Of a stretch of 58,109 nucleotides of DNA, positions 48,961 through 57,993 are shown piece by piece; position 1 is the first letter of the stretch, and each line of letters opens with the position of its first letter. The notes beneath the pieces are model-generated. The model had not been told where the DNA came from, did no database searches, and was given only the letters and a program-made list of their open reading frames with translations. A program made the position numbers and the translations under genes. Source of the stretch: Actinomycetota bacterium (GTDB lineage: Bacteria; Actinomycetota; Thermoleophilia; Gaiellales; Gaiellaceae). The DNA is taken from NCBI GenBank assembly GCA_003132665.1, contig PKYN01000018.1:133293-191401 (forward strand), in the 5' to 3' direction.

Positions 48961-50082
48961 TCAGGTCTGGATCTTCACACGCTTCGGCCGGTTGCGCCCG
49001 TAGTGGTAATACGCGGCACAGGCGCCCTCCGACGACACCATGCATGTCCCGATCGGGCGCTCGGGCGTGCAGGCGGTGCCGAAGACCTTGCACTCCCAGG
49101 GCTTGACCAGCCCGCGCAGAACCTGACCGCACTGGCAGGCCTTGTGGTCGGGAACGCTGATTCCGGGCACCTCGTAGCGACGTTCTGCGTCCCAATCCGC
49201 GAACTCCTCGCGCAGGCGCAGCCCGCTTTTCGGGATCGAGCCCAGCCCGCGCCATTCGAAGCTGTCGCGCAGCTCCATCGTCTGCTCGATCGCTTCCAGC
49301 GCGCGCGGATTGCCCTGCTCGCGCACCACGCGGGTGTATTGGTTCTCGACCTCGGCGCGGCCCGCCGCGAGCTGGCGAACCAACATCAACACCGATTGCA
49401 GGATGTCGAGCGGCTCGAAGCCGGCGACGACGACCGGGCGGGCGTATTCCGAGGCGATGAAGTCGTAGGGGCGAGATCCGATCACGGCCGAGACGTGGCC
49501 GGGCGCGATCAGCCCGTCCAGGCGCAGCTCGGGCGCATCGAGGATCGCCTTGAGCGGCGGCGCAATCGTGACGTGGTTGCAAAAGACGGTGAAGTTCTGC
49601 ACGCCCTGAGCGCGGGCCTGCAGGAGCGTTATCGCCGTCGAGGGCGTTGTCGTCTCGAAGCCGATGGCGAAGAAGACGACTTCACGCTCGGGGTTGGCGC
49701 GCGCCAGTTCGAGCGCGTCCAGCGGCGAATAGACCATGCGCACGTCGGCTCCGCGCGAGCGGGCATCGAGCAGCGAGCCCTTGCTCCCGGGCACTCGCAT
49801 CATGTCGCCGAAGGTGGTGAAGATGACGTTCGGCTCCAGCGCCAGCGAGACGGCGTCGTCCACGCGCCCGACCGGGATCACGCAGACGGGACAGCCGGGC
49901 CCGTGCACCAGCTCGAGGCCGGGCGGCAGCAGCTCGTCGATGCCGTGCTTGTAGATCGCGTGCGTGTGCCCGCCGCAGACCTCCATCAGCGCCAGCTCGC
50001 GGCCGGGCGGCATGGCGTCCGCCAGCTCGCTCGTCAGCGCCCGCGCGATCTCGCCCGAGCGAAACTCGTCGATGTACCTCAC
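48961..50082 (-). CDS. hypD: Hydrogenase maturation protein HypD
   Basis: This 373-residue iron-sulfur scaffold, with HypC, carries the Fe(CN)2CO unit. It has MEVCGGHTHAI with the key Cys near residue 38, HGPGCPVCV, the FAIGFETTTPSTA region, and the C-terminal cysteines of ACQCGQVLRG, WECKVFGTACTPERPIGTCMVSSEGACAAYY that bind the [4Fe-4S] cluster. The start is a GTG overlapping the hypC stop (GTGA); the frame upstream is open but antisense to nothing useful. Length is as usual for the family. Confidence 0.96.
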   Translation of the reverse strand: MRYIDEFRSGEIARALTSELADAMPPGRELALMEVCGGHTHAIYKHGIDELLPPGLELVHGPGCPVCVIPVGRVDDAVSLALEPNVIFTTFGDMMRVPGSKGSLLDARSRGADVRMVYSPLDALELARANPEREVVFFAIGFETTTPSTAITLLQARAQGVQNFTVFCNHVTIAPPLKAILDAPELRLDGLIAPGHVSAVIGSRPYDFIASEYARPVVVAGFEPLDILQSVLMLVRQLAAGRAEVENQYTRVVREQGNPRALEAIEQTMELRDSFEWRGLGSIPKSGLRLREEFADWDAERRYEVPGISVPDHKACQCGQVLRGLVKPWECKVFGTACTPERPIGTCMVSSEGACAAYYHYGRNRPKRVKIQT

Positions 50083-50360
50083 GCGGCGCCTGCTTCGCTT
50101 GCGGTCTCCCTGATCTGGGCCAGCTCGCGCTCGTAGGCCTCGCCCATCTCGGCAAGGAGCTGCAGCGTCTCGGCCGCCCGCTCCTCGTCGATCCGATCGA
50201 GCGCGAAGCCGACGTGAACGAGCACCCATTCGCCCACCTGCGCCTCGCCCTCGAGCAGGGCGCAGGACACGATTCGGCGCACGCCGCCAATCTCGGCCTT
50301 AGCCGTCTTGGCTTCAGGGTCGACGATCTCGACGATCTGGGCTGGAATTCCTAAGCACAT
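50079..50360 (-). CDS. hypC: Hydrogenase maturation chaperone HypC
   Basis: This 93-residue protein begins MCLGIPAQIV, the HypC/HupF signature whose Cys 2 binds the iron centre, and has VGEWVLVHVGFALDRIDEERA in the second half. The ATG at 50360 lies inside the hypF end (10-base overlap) and the stop overlaps hypD by 4 bases. Together with HypD it receives the cyanide groups made by HypF and HypE and delivers iron to the large subunit. Confidence 0.96.
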   Translation of the reverse strand: MCLGIPAQIVEIVDPEAKTAKAEIGGVRRIVSCALLEGEAQVGEWVLVHVGFALDRIDEERAAETLQLLAEMGEAYERELAQIRETASEAGAA

Positions 50361-52576
50361 GGGGTCACAGAGTACGTGGCGATCGCCGCCTGGCCGAAGG
50401 AGATGCAGGCGTCGTTGGGCGGAAGTAGGCGATGGACGAGGACGCGGAAGCCGTTTTCTTCGAGGCGCTGCCTGGTACTTGCGAGCAGGCGCAGGTTCTG
50501 GAAGCAACCGCCCGAGAGAACGATCGTGCGCGGTTCGCCCGCGCGCTCGCAGGCCTCGGCGAAGGCCAGGGCGACTCCCTCGTGGAAGGCCGCCGCGATC
50601 TCGCTGCGATCGCGTCCGGCGGCGAGATCGTCGTGCGCTGCGGCGATCAGATCGGCGCCGACGATGTGCCCGTCCTCTTCCCGGCAGACGTACGGCTCGG
50701 CCTCGACGTGCCCGGCGAGCTGCTCGAGCTCGATCGCCGCCTGCCCCTCGTAGCTGATTCGCTCGCGCACGCCAACGAGCGCCGCGGCGGCGTCGAACAA
50801 CCTGCCGGCGCCCGCCGAGAGGGGCGCATTCACCTTCAGGCTCTCGCGTACGCGCGACCACTCCGGGAAGGGAACCGGTCGCCCGGCCCACTCGAGGTAG
50901 GCCGCCGCGATCCGCCAGGGCTCACGCACCGCCGCCTCACCGCCCGGCAGCGGCACCGGCTCGAGATGGCTCACGCGCTCGAAGCCGGTCAGATCGAAGC
51001 GGAGCAGCTCGCCGCCCCAGATCGTCCCGTCCGTGCCGTAACCGGTGCCGTCGAGCACGAGCGCCAGCGCCGGGCCGGTCTCTCCGTTCTCGGCCAGGCA
51101 GGCGGCGGCATGGGCATGGTGGTGCTGAACCTCGACCAGCTCCAGCTCCCGGCCGCGCGCCCACTTGCTGCTCAGGTAGTCGGGATGCAGGTCGCAGGCC
51201 AGAAGCTCGGGCGCCACTCCGAGCATCTGCAGGTAGAGCTCGAGGTCGGTGTTGAAGGCGTGGTAGGCGAGCTCCGTGTCGAGGTCGCCGAGGTGCGGCG
51301 AGAGGAAGGCCTGATCGCCGCGAACGACGCAGAAGGTGCTCTTGAGCTCGGCGCCGGTCGCAAGCAACGGCGCCAGCGCGGAAACCGGCAAGGGAAGCGC
51401 GGCGGGCGCGTAACCGCGCGAGCGCCGGATCGGGAAGGCCGCCCGCACGACCGAGTCCTCGCAGCGGCGCTCGATCGGGCGGTCGTGCGAGAGGAAAGCA
51501 TCGGCGACGGCGCCGAGGCGGTGCTCGGCTTCTTCGTCCTCGAAGGCGATCGGCTCGTCGGAGAGATTCCCGCTGGTCATCACCAGCGCCCCGGCGAAGT
51601 CGGCGCAGAGCAGGTGATGAAGCGGCGTGTAGGGAAGCATCACTCCCAGCCACTCGTTGCCCGGCGCGACCGAGGCGGCTATCGGGGCATCGGCGCGGCG
51701 CCGCGCCAGCACGATTGGGCGCTCGGCCGAGTAGAGCAGCGCATCCTCATCTGACTCCAGCTCGACGAGTCTGTCGGGCTGGAGCGTCATCACCGCGAGC
51801 GGCTTCTCCTCGCGCCCTTTGCGCTCGCGCAGGCGGGCGACGGCCGGTTCGTTGGCCGCGTCACAGGCGAGGTGGTAGCCCCCGAGCCCCTTGATCGCAA
51901 CGATCTTTCCATCGCGCAGGAGTGAGACGACGTCCTCCAGCGGGCGCGAGAGCCTGGGCCCGCAGTTCGGGCAGCAGGTTGGCTCGGCGTGGAAGCGGCG
52001 GTTGCCGGGGTCCTCGTACTCGCGCCGGCATTCATCGCACAGCTCGAACGAGGCCATGCTCGTGTTGGCGCGGTCGTAGGGGACCGCGCGGATGATCGTG
52101 AAGCGCGGCCCGCAGTTGGTGCAGTTGACGAAGGGGTAGCGGTAGCGGCGGTCAGAGGGATCGAACAGCTCGCGCAGGCAGTCGTCGCAGGTGGCGATAT
52201 CGGCCGGGATGAGCGCCGTTCTCTCGCCGCCGTGGGCGCTTTGCCGGATCGCGAACTCGCGCTCGCCGCGCGGCTCGATCTCGCTTGTCTCGAGCGCGGC
52301 GATGCGGGCCAGCGGCGGCGCCTGCTCGATCAGGGCGGCGGCGAACGCGTCGAGCTTCTCGCTCGCTCCCTCCGCCTCGATCACGACCCCGCGGGCGTCG
52401 TTGCAGACGAAGCCGCCCAGCTCCTGGGCGCGCGCCAATCCGTATACGAAGGGGCGAAAACCCACTCCCTGGACGACGCCCGTAACCTCGAGGCGCCTTC
52501 GCTGCGCCACGCTCCTGCCGCTCTCAGATAAAGTCCCCACCGCTTCAGCGTAGATGTACGCTGCAGGCGCGGGCAT
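50351..52576 (-). CDS. hypF: Carbamoyltransferase HypF
   Basis: This 741-residue enzyme moves a carbamoyl group from carbamoyl phosphate to HypE. It has an acylphosphatase-like domain (about 35-120, GVVQGVGFRPFVYGLA), two zinc-finger CxxC-x18-CxxC units (CDDCLRELFDP, CTNCGPRFTI, CDECRREYEDP, CPNCGPR), a YrdC-like domain (KGLGGYHLACDA) and a Kae1-like domain (HHHAHAAACLAE, LDGTGYGTDGTIWGGE, SGGCFQN). The ATG at 52576 is chosen because GGAGG stands 5 bases ahead; it gives a 33-residue head before the first domain. A GTG at 52510 is the alternative. It leads the hyp operon and is divergent from hyhB. Confidence 0.94.
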   Translation of the reverse strand: MPAPAAYIYAEAVGTLSESGRSVAQRRRLEVTGVVQGVGFRPFVYGLARAQELGGFVCNDARGVVIEAEGASEKLDAFAAALIEQAPPLARIAALETSEIEPRGEREFAIRQSAHGGERTALIPADIATCDDCLRELFDPSDRRYRYPFVNCTNCGPRFTIIRAVPYDRANTSMASFELCDECRREYEDPGNRRFHAEPTCCPNCGPRLSRPLEDVVSLLRDGKIVAIKGLGGYHLACDAANEPAVARLRERKGREEKPLAVMTLQPDRLVELESDEDALLYSAERPIVLARRRADAPIAASVAPGNEWLGVMLPYTPLHHLLCADFAGALVMTSGNLSDEPIAFEDEEAEHRLGAVADAFLSHDRPIERRCEDSVVRAAFPIRRSRGYAPAALPLPVSALAPLLATGAELKSTFCVVRGDQAFLSPHLGDLDTELAYHAFNTDLELYLQMLGVAPELLACDLHPDYLSSKWARGRELELVEVQHHHAHAAACLAENGETGPALALVLDGTGYGTDGTIWGGELLRFDLTGFERVSHLEPVPLPGGEAAVREPWRIAAAYLEWAGRPVPFPEWSRVRESLKVNAPLSAGAGRLFDAAAALVGVRERISYEGQAAIELEQLAGHVEAEPYVCREEDGHIVGADLIAAAHDDLAAGRDRSEIAAAFHEGVALAFAEACERAGEPRTIVLSGGCFQNLRLLASTRQRLEENGFRVLVHRLLPPNDACISFGQAAIATYSVTPCA

Positions 52577-52720
52577 CAGTGCCTCCGCGCGGAGCATGCG
52601 GGCTTTCCGCAAGCGCATCGTGCAGGGGTACCGATGCGAGAGCGAAGGCGGCTCGCGAAAGTTCGCGTGCCGCTCTAGAGAAAGGGATTTGCGCTGACGA
52701 GCGAACGAAAGGAGCAAGCC
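52577..52720. promoter_or_regulatory. Divergent control region between hyp and hyh operons
   Basis: This 144-bp gap must hold promoters for both hydrogenase operons. It has the ribosome-binding sites GGAGG (before hypF) and AAAGGAG (before hyhB) and two small inverted repeats, GCATCG...CGATGC (about 52616-52638) and TCGCGAAAGTTCGCG (52654-52668). A clear sigma-70 promoter or a known regulator box is not seen. Confidence 0.5.
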
Positions 52721-53833
52721 ATGCGGGCCGTCCTCGCGCCCGAGGCGCTCGAAGCGATCGTCGACGTGCTTCGCCGTCGCGACTGGCGCGTGATCGCGCC
52801 TACCGTCCGCGACAAGGCAATCGTCTACGGAGAGATCGCTTCGGCCACCGAGCTGCCAGTCGGATGGAAAGACGTTCAGGGCCCGGGTTCGTACAAGCTC
52901 GAGCGTCGCGATGACGAGGCCCGCTTCGGCTACGCGGTCGGACCGCAGTCGTGGAAGCGTGAGCTGCTCGCTCCGAGCGTGCGTCTGCTTCAGATCAAGC
53001 GCACGAACGGAGGTCTCGAGCCCGTCAAAGACGCCGCCGAGACCAAGCGAACCGCCTTCTTTGGCGTTCGCCCGTGTGAGGTCGCCGCAATCAAGATTCA
53101 AGATCGAGTTCTGATCGGCGGCAAGTACGCCGACGAGGACTACTTGCAACGCCGCGAGAATTCGTTCGTCATCGCCGTCAACTGCGGCGAGCCGGCGGCG
53201 AACTGCTTCTGCGCCTCGATGGGCACGGGCCCCAAGGTCGAGGACGGATACGACCTCGTCCTGACCGAGATTACGGGCGGCACGCACCACTTCGTCGCCG
53301 AGGCGGGCACCGACGAGGGCGCCGAGCTGCTTGCCGAGCTCCCTCAACAGCCGGCTGCGGACGCCGATCTGACAGCCGCCCAGACAGTGACCGACGCGGC
53401 CCGCGAAAAGATGGGAATCACGCTCGATCGCTCGGACGTGCATGATCTACTGCTCGCCAATCTCGAGCACCCGCGCTACGACGACGTCGCGTCGCGCTGC
53501 CTGGCCTGCACCAACTGCACGCTCGCCTGCCCGACCTGCTTCTGCACCGCGGTCGACGACGCGAACGATCTCTCCGGCGAAGCCGACGATCGGCTCCGCA
53601 GTTGGGACTCGTGCTTCACGCTTCAGTACTCGGAGATGCACGGTGGCGGCACGCGCAAGGAGACGAAGTCGCGCTACCGCCAGTGGCTGACCCACAAGCT
53701 GTCCACCTGGCATGACCAGTTCGACACGCTCGGCTGCGTCGGCTGTGGACGCTGCATTACCTGGTGCCCGGTCGGAATCGACATTCGCGAGGAAGTTGCC
53801 GCAATCAGAGCCACTCAGGAGGCCAAGTCGTGA
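52721..53833 (+). CDS. hyhB: [NiFe] hydrogenase group 3b beta subunit, 4Fe-4S protein HyhB
   Basis: This 370-residue electron-transfer subunit is like HydB of sulfhydrogenase and the beta subunit of anaerobic sulfite reductase. The N-terminal half has [19 protein letters not shown] and [14 protein letters not shown]; the C-terminal half has two ferredoxin-type cluster sites, [14 protein letters not shown] (near residue 264) and [12 protein letters not shown] (near 339). It relays electrons between the hydrogenase core and the flavin subunit. AAAGGAG lies 8 bases before the ATG. It is the first gene of the structural operon. Confidence 0.93.
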   Translation: MRAVLAPEALEAIVDVLRRRDWRVIAPTVRDKAIVYGEIASATELPVGWKDVQGPGSYKLERRDDEARFGYAVGPQSWKRELLAPSVRLLQIKRTNGGLEPVKDAAETKRTAFFGVRPCEVAAIKIQDRVLIGGKYADEDYLQRRENSFVIAVNCGEPAANCFCASMGTGPKVEDGYDLVLTEITGGTHHFVAEAGTDEGAELLAELPQQPAADADLTAAQTVTDAAREKMGITLDRSDVHDLLLANLEHPRYDDVASRCLACTNCTLACPTCFCTAVDDANDLSGEADDRLRSWDSCFTLQYSEMHGGGTRKETKSRYRQWLTHKLSTWHDQFDTLGCVGCGRCITWCPVGIDIREEVAAIRATQEAKS

Positions 53834-54294
53834 AGACGTTGGATGCTGTTATCGCCGAGAGCCCGGTCTTCGCCGGACTCACCCAGGAGCAGCTCGAGTT
53901 CATCGCGGGCTGCGCTCAGAACGTTCACTTCGAGGAGGGCCAGATAATCGCCAAGCGCGGCGACGCGGCCGACGCCTTCTACCTCCTGCGCATAGGCGAG
54001 GTCGCGCTCGATATCGACGTTCCCAACAAGAAGTCGGTGCGTGTCGATACCGTCGAGGCCGGTCAGGTACTTGGCTGGTCATGGCTGATTCCGCCCTACC
54101 AGTGGAACTACGAGGTCACCGCCACCGAGCTCGTTCGGGCCGTCTCCTTCGACGGCGCCTGCATCCGCGACAAGTGCGCGTCGGATACCGAGCTCGGCTA
54201 CGCGCTGCTCATGCGTTTCTCCCAGGTAATCGTCGGGCGCCTACAGGCGACCCGCCTACGACTGATCGATATCTATGGCGCAGACACTCACTGA
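53830..54294 (+). CDS. Cyclic-nucleotide-binding-domain protein without effector domain
   Basis: This 154-residue protein is essentially one cNMP-binding beta-roll: VFAGLTQEQLEFIAGCAQNVHFEEGQIIAKRGDAADAFYLLRIGEVALDI, then VDTVEAGQVLGWSWLIPPYQWNYEVTATELVRAVSFD. There is no helix-turn-helix, kinase or channel domain after it. The usual phosphate-binding Arg-Ala pair of the cassette is not present (GWSWLIPPYQW stands there), so it may bind another ligand or none. It lies between hyhB and hyhG with overlaps of 4 and 20 bases, so it is made together with the hydrogenase and may be a subunit or a local regulator. Confidence 0.82.
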   Translation: MKTLDAVIAESPVFAGLTQEQLEFIAGCAQNVHFEEGQIIAKRGDAADAFYLLRIGEVALDIDVPNKKSVRVDTVEAGQVLGWSWLIPPYQWNYEVTATELVRAVSFDGACIRDKCASDTELGYALLMRFSQVIVGRLQATRLRLIDIYGADTH

Positions 54295-55129
54295 GACCGC
54301 CGGCTCACTAGAGGCCATGACGCCCGTCCCGTACGCGGTGACGGCAAAGCGCCAAGACACGTACGACACCTGGACGCTCGAGCTGGAGCCCGTTGACGGC
54401 GCTCCGATTGTCCCAGGCCCCGGTCAGTTCAACATGCTCTATGCCTTCGGAGTCGGCGAGGTGCCGATCTCGAATGCTGGCAATTTCGAGACGGACGAGC
54501 GGCTCGTGCACACGATCCGCGCGGTCGGTGCTGTCACTAAAGCGTTATGCGCCGCCGAGATCGGCACGATCGTTGGTGTTCGCGGACCGTTCGGCAACAC
54601 CTGGCCGATCGTCGAGGCGAAGGGCAAGGACGTGGTCGTCGTCGCCGGCGGCATCGGCCTTCCGCCGCTTCGCCCGGCCATCTACCACGTGCTCAAGAAT
54701 CGCAAGGACTACGGTCGCTTCGCGCTCCTCTATGGAGCCCGCACGCCGACGGACCTGGTCTTTCTCGACGAGGTCAAGAGTTGGCAGTGCAACTACGACG
54801 TCGACCTCGACATCACGGTCGATGTCGGCGACACCGACTGGAAGGGCAAGGTCGGCCTGGTCACCAAGCTGATTCCGCCCGCCCAGTTCGACGCCGACGA
54901 TGCCCAGGCTTTCGTGGTCGGGCCGGAGATCATGATGAAGTTCGTCGCGCAGGAGCTGATGAATCGCGACCTGCCGGCCGAGTCGATCAACGTCTCGCTC
55001 GAGCGCACCATGCGCTGCGGTGTCGGCCTCTGCGGCCACTGTCAGATCGGCCCGACGCTCGTCTGCCGCGACGGTGCCTGCTACACGTGGGACAAGGTCG
55101 AGAAACTGCTAGCCGTGAAGGAGCTTTGA
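54275..55129 (+). CDS. hyhG: Hydrogenase gamma subunit, FAD/NAD(P)-binding HyhG
   Basis: This 284-residue flavoprotein is related to PyrK and to sulfhydrogenase HydG. A FAD-binding barrel ([19 protein letters not shown]) is followed by a NAD(P)-binding domain ([45 protein letters not shown]) and a C-terminal [2Fe-2S] site [17 protein letters not shown]. It exchanges electrons with NAD(P)H. The ATG lies 20 bases inside the preceding gene and the stop overlaps hyhS by 1 base. Confidence 0.94.
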   Translation: MAQTLTETAGSLEAMTPVPYAVTAKRQDTYDTWTLELEPVDGAPIVPGPGQFNMLYAFGVGEVPISNAGNFETDERLVHTIRAVGAVTKALCAAEIGTIVGVRGPFGNTWPIVEAKGKDVVVVAGGIGLPPLRPAIYHVLKNRKDYGRFALLYGARTPTDLVFLDEVKSWQCNYDVDLDITVDVGDTDWKGKVGLVTKLIPPAQFDADDAQAFVVGPEIMMKFVAQELMNRDLPAESINVSLERTMRCGVGLCGHCQIGPTLVCRDGACYTWDKVEKLLAVKEL

Positions 55130-55893
55130 TGGGACCGACGATCGCAGTCTGGAAGTTCTCGTCCTGCGACGGCTGCCAGCTCACGCTGCTCGACTGTGAA
55201 GACGAGCTGCTCGGGATTCTCGGCCGCGTCCAGATCGCCTACTTCCCCGAAGCCACCCGGGCCGAGATCGAGGGCCCGTGGGACCTCTCGCTGGTCGAGG
55301 GCTCGGTCACCACGCCCGAAGAGGCCGAGCGGATCAAGGAGATCCGCGAGAAATCCGGCCTGGTCGTGGCGATCGGCGCCTGCGCAACAGCCGGCGGCAT
55401 TCAGGCCTTGCGCAACTGGGCCAACGTCAAGGAGTACGCATCGACGGTTTACGCGCATCCGGAGTATCTGGAGACGCTCGAGACCTCGACGCCGCACTCC
55501 GACCACATCGCCGTCGATCTGGAATTGCAGGGTTGTCCGATCTCCAAGGTGCAACTCGTCGACGCACTTCTCGCCGTGCTCGCAGGCCGGCGTCCGAACG
55601 TGCCCACCTCGGCGGTCTGCACCGAGTGCAAGCGGCGCCAGACGCCGTGCGTACAGGTGCTCGGCACGCCCTGCCTGGGCCCCGTGACGCAGGCCGGTTG
55701 CGGCGCGATCTGCCCGTCGTTTGCGCGCGGCTGCTACGGCTGTTTCGGCCCCAAGGAGAGCCCGAACACCGTCTCGCTGGCCAAGCGCTGGAGCGAGATG
55801 GGCGCCAGTGAGGATCAGCTGCTGCGCGCCTTCCGTACCTTCAACGGCTATAAGCCCGCGTTCCGCGAGGAGAGTGCCCGTCATGGCGGATGA
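55129..55893 (+). CDS. hyhS: [NiFe] hydrogenase group 3b small subunit HyhS
   Basis: This 254-residue subunit binds iron-sulfur clusters. CDGCQ (residues 13-17) and GACATAGG, then QGCPI, are the proximal [4Fe-4S] ligands, and further cysteines in [11 protein letters not shown] and [27 protein letters not shown] serve the remaining clusters. There is no twin-arginine signal peptide, so it is cytosolic, as expected for group 3. Length fits group 3b. Start and stop overlap the neighbours by 1 and 11 bases. Confidence 0.94.
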   Translation: MGPTIAVWKFSSCDGCQLTLLDCEDELLGILGRVQIAYFPEATRAEIEGPWDLSLVEGSVTTPEEAERIKEIREKSGLVVAIGACATAGGIQALRNWANVKEYASTVYAHPEYLETLETSTPHSDHIAVDLELQGCPISKVQLVDALLAVLAGRRPNVPTSAVCTECKRRQTPCVQVLGTPCLGPVTQAGCGAICPSFARGCYGCFGPKESPNTVSLAKRWSEMGASEDQLLRAFRTFNGYKPAFREESARHGG

Positions 55894-57181
55894 GACTCGT
55901 ACCATCAAGACCGATTACCTGGCCCGAGTCGAGGGCGAGGGTGGAATGCTCATCCGCCTCAAGGGCAATGAGATCGAGGAGGTCAAGCTCAACATCTTCG
56001 AGCCTCCGCGCTTCTTCGAGGCCTTCCTGCGCGGCCGCTACTTCACCGAGGCGCCCGACATCACGGCTCGCATCTGCGGTATCTGCCCGGTCGCGTACCA
56101 GATGGCGGCCTGCAACTCGATGGAGTCGGTCTGCGGCGTCAAGGTCGAAGGCCAGCTCAAGGCGCTCAGGCGCCTGCTCTACTGCGGCGAGTGGATCGAG
56201 AGCCACGCGCTCCACGTCTACATGCTGCACGCCCCCGACTTCCTCGGCTATCCGAGCGCGATCGAGATCGCCAAGGACGCGCCCGAGGTGGTCGAGACGG
56301 CGCTGCGCCTGAAGAAGATCGGCAACCACATCATGACCGTCGTCGGCGGTCGCGAGATCCACCCGATCAACGTCAAGGTGGGCGGCTTCTACAAGGCGCC
56401 CTCCAAGGCCGAGCTGGAGGCGATGGTGCCCGATCTGGAGTGGGCGCTCGAGACCTCGCTCGAGACGGTCAAGTGGGCCAACACGCTCGACTTCCCCGAC
56501 TTCGAGATGGACTACGAGTTCGCCGCGCTCGACGCCGGCGGCGTCTACCCGATCGAGGGCGGCGAGCGCTTCGTCTCGAACCGCGGCCTCGACATCCCGA
56601 TCGACGAGTTCTACGAGCACGTCGTCGAGGAGCACGTCAAGCACGCGAACGCGCTGCAGGGGCACATGAAGGAGCGCGACTCCTACCTCACGGGCCCACT
56701 TGCTCGCTACGCGCTCTGGTACGACCTGCTCTCGCCCGAGGCGCGCGGCGCTGCGGAGGGAATCGGGCTGCCCAAGGTGGTCAAGAACCCGTTCAAGAGC
56801 ATCCTCGTTCGCTCGGTCGAGCTGGTCGAGGCCTGCGCCGAGGCGCTGCGCCTGATCCGCGAGTACGAGCAGCCCGCCGAGGCGAGCATCGAGGTCGTGC
56901 CGAAGGCTGGCGCCGCCTGCGGCGCCAGCGAGGCCCCGCGCGGCACGCTCTGCCACCGCTACGAGCTCGACGACAAGGGGATCATCCTCGACGCCACGAT
57001 CACTCCGCCGACGGCGCAGAACCAGCCTCAGATCGAGGCCGACCTGCGCGGCTTCGTGGGCCAGTTCATGGATCTCTCGAACGAGGAGCTGACGCTTCGC
57101 TGCGAGCAGGCGATCCGGAACTACGACCCCTGCATCTCCTGCGCCACGCACTTCCTGACGCTGGAGATCGAAAGAACTTGA
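55883..57181 (+). CDS. hyhL: [NiFe] hydrogenase group 3b large subunit HyhL
   Basis: This 432-residue catalytic subunit has the L1 motif [11 protein letters not shown] (Cys 65 and Cys 68) and the L2 motif DPCISCATH (Cys 417, Cys 420, His 423), which hold the Ni-Fe site. [14 protein letters not shown] is the L-region typical of group 3. Nine residues (FLTLEIERT) follow His 423 and should be cut off by the protease encoded next. The set HyhB-G-S-L with no quinone-linked or F420 subunit points to a bidirectional NAD(P)-linked enzyme of group 3b; a sulfur-reducing side activity is known in some relatives. ATG 55883 lies 11 bases inside hyhS. Confidence 0.95.
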   Translation: MADETRTIKTDYLARVEGEGGMLIRLKGNEIEEVKLNIFEPPRFFEAFLRGRYFTEAPDITARICGICPVAYQMAACNSMESVCGVKVEGQLKALRRLLYCGEWIESHALHVYMLHAPDFLGYPSAIEIAKDAPEVVETALRLKKIGNHIMTVVGGREIHPINVKVGGFYKAPSKAELEAMVPDLEWALETSLETVKWANTLDFPDFEMDYEFAALDAGGVYPIEGGERFVSNRGLDIPIDEFYEHVVEEHVKHANALQGHMKERDSYLTGPLARYALWYDLLSPEARGAAEGIGLPKVVKNPFKSILVRSVELVEACAEALRLIREYEQPAEASIEVVPKAGAACGASEAPRGTLCHRYELDDKGIILDATITPPTAQNQPQIEADLRGFVGQFMDLSNEELTLRCEQAIRNYDPCISCATHFLTLEIERT

Positions 57182-57645
57182 GTGGAATCCTCGTCGTCGG
57201 CACCGGCAACAGCTGGCGCGGCGACGACGCGGTGGGACTGGAAGTCGCAAGCGCTCTGCGCGGGCGGCTTCCAGAAACCGTGCGCGTGCTCGCCACCGAG
57301 GCCGAGCAGTCGAGCCTGATGGACGAGTGGGAGGGATGCGACGCGGTGCTGATCGTCGACGCCGTGCATTCCGGCGCCGCGCCCGGCTCCATCCACCGCG
57401 TCGATCTCAACGCCGAGGTCGTCCCGCACGCCGTGCTGCAGGGCTCGACTCATCACTTCTCGCTCGGGGACACGATCGAGCTGGCCCGCGCTCTCAAGCG
57501 CCTGCCCGCGAAGGCGCTCTTCCTCGGCATCGAAGGCGAGAGCTTCAGCCCCGGCGAGCCGCTGTCGCCGGCCGTCGCCGCGGCCGTCCCCGCTATCGTC
57601 GAGGAGATCGCCAAGGAAGTCGAAGCGCTGTTGAACGGAAACTGA
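57178..57645 (+). CDS. Hydrogenase maturation endopeptidase (HyaD/HycI family)
   Basis: This 155-residue protease removes the C-terminal tail of the large subunit after nickel insertion. It has GTGNSWRGDDAVGLEV with the metal-binding Asp/Glu positions, LIVDAVHSGAAPGSIHRVD and a His in STHHFSLGD. The only usable in-frame start is TTG 57178, overlapping the hyhL stop (TTGA), and the protein then begins at the conserved ILVVGTGN strand. Its TGA shares one base with the next ATG. Confidence 0.92.
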   Translation: MSGILVVGTGNSWRGDDAVGLEVASALRGRLPETVRVLATEAEQSSLMDEWEGCDAVLIVDAVHSGAAPGSIHRVDLNAEVVPHAVLQGSTHHFSLGDTIELARALKRLPAKALFLGIEGESFSPGEPLSPAVAAAVPAIVEEIAKEVEALLNGN

Positions 57646-57911
57646 TGCACGAGCAGGCCACAATCCGCGACCTCGTAGCCACCGTCCTCCACGTCGCCGA
57701 GGAGAACGACGCCAAGCGCGTCGTCCGCATCAAGGTCAAGCTGGGCGCCCTCTCGCACTTCACGCCGGAGCATTTCGAGGAGCACTGGGTCGACGTCGCC
57801 GCCGGAACGATCGCCGAGGGCTGCAAGGTCGAAGCCGAGCTGTCCGAGGATCTGACCGATCCGAACGCTCACGGCGTGATCCTCGAAGACGTCGAGATCG
57901 CGCTCGGCTAG
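57645..57911 (+). CDS. hypA: HypA-like nickel-chaperone domain lacking the zinc finger
   Basis: This 88-residue protein begins MHEQATIRDLVATVL, then VVRIKVKLGALSHFTPEHFEEHW, which matches HypA including the N-terminal Met-His that binds nickel. A normal HypA has about 113 residues with a zinc site of two CxxC pairs in its second half; here the only Cys is at residue 60 and the region reads KVEAELSEDLTDPNAHGVILEDVEIALG. The frame closes normally at TAG, so this looks like a shortened variant and not a sequencing break. Position directly after the protease supports a role in nickel insertion. hypB is not found before the window ends. Confidence 0.82.
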   Translation: MHEQATIRDLVATVLHVAEENDAKRVVRIKVKLGALSHFTPEHFEEHWVDVAAGTIAEGCKVEAELSEDLTDPNAHGVILEDVEIALG

Positions 57912-57993
57912 CGCGGCCTCGCCCGCTGTCGATATTCGCGCTTCCCGGCGTAGGATGAGTCCAGCGTCCAAGCAGCCAAAGGGGAGGTATCCG

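Noticed and set aside
52577-53443. A 289-codon upstream extension of hypF
   Set aside because: It is antisense to hyhB, and a good ribosome-binding site plus an ordinary HypF length support the start at 52576.
52721-57911. The hydrogenase locus as a wholly new system
   Set aside because: Subunits, motifs and order match the known group 3b type; only the short HypA, the cyclic-nucleotide protein and the membrane protein are noteworthy.
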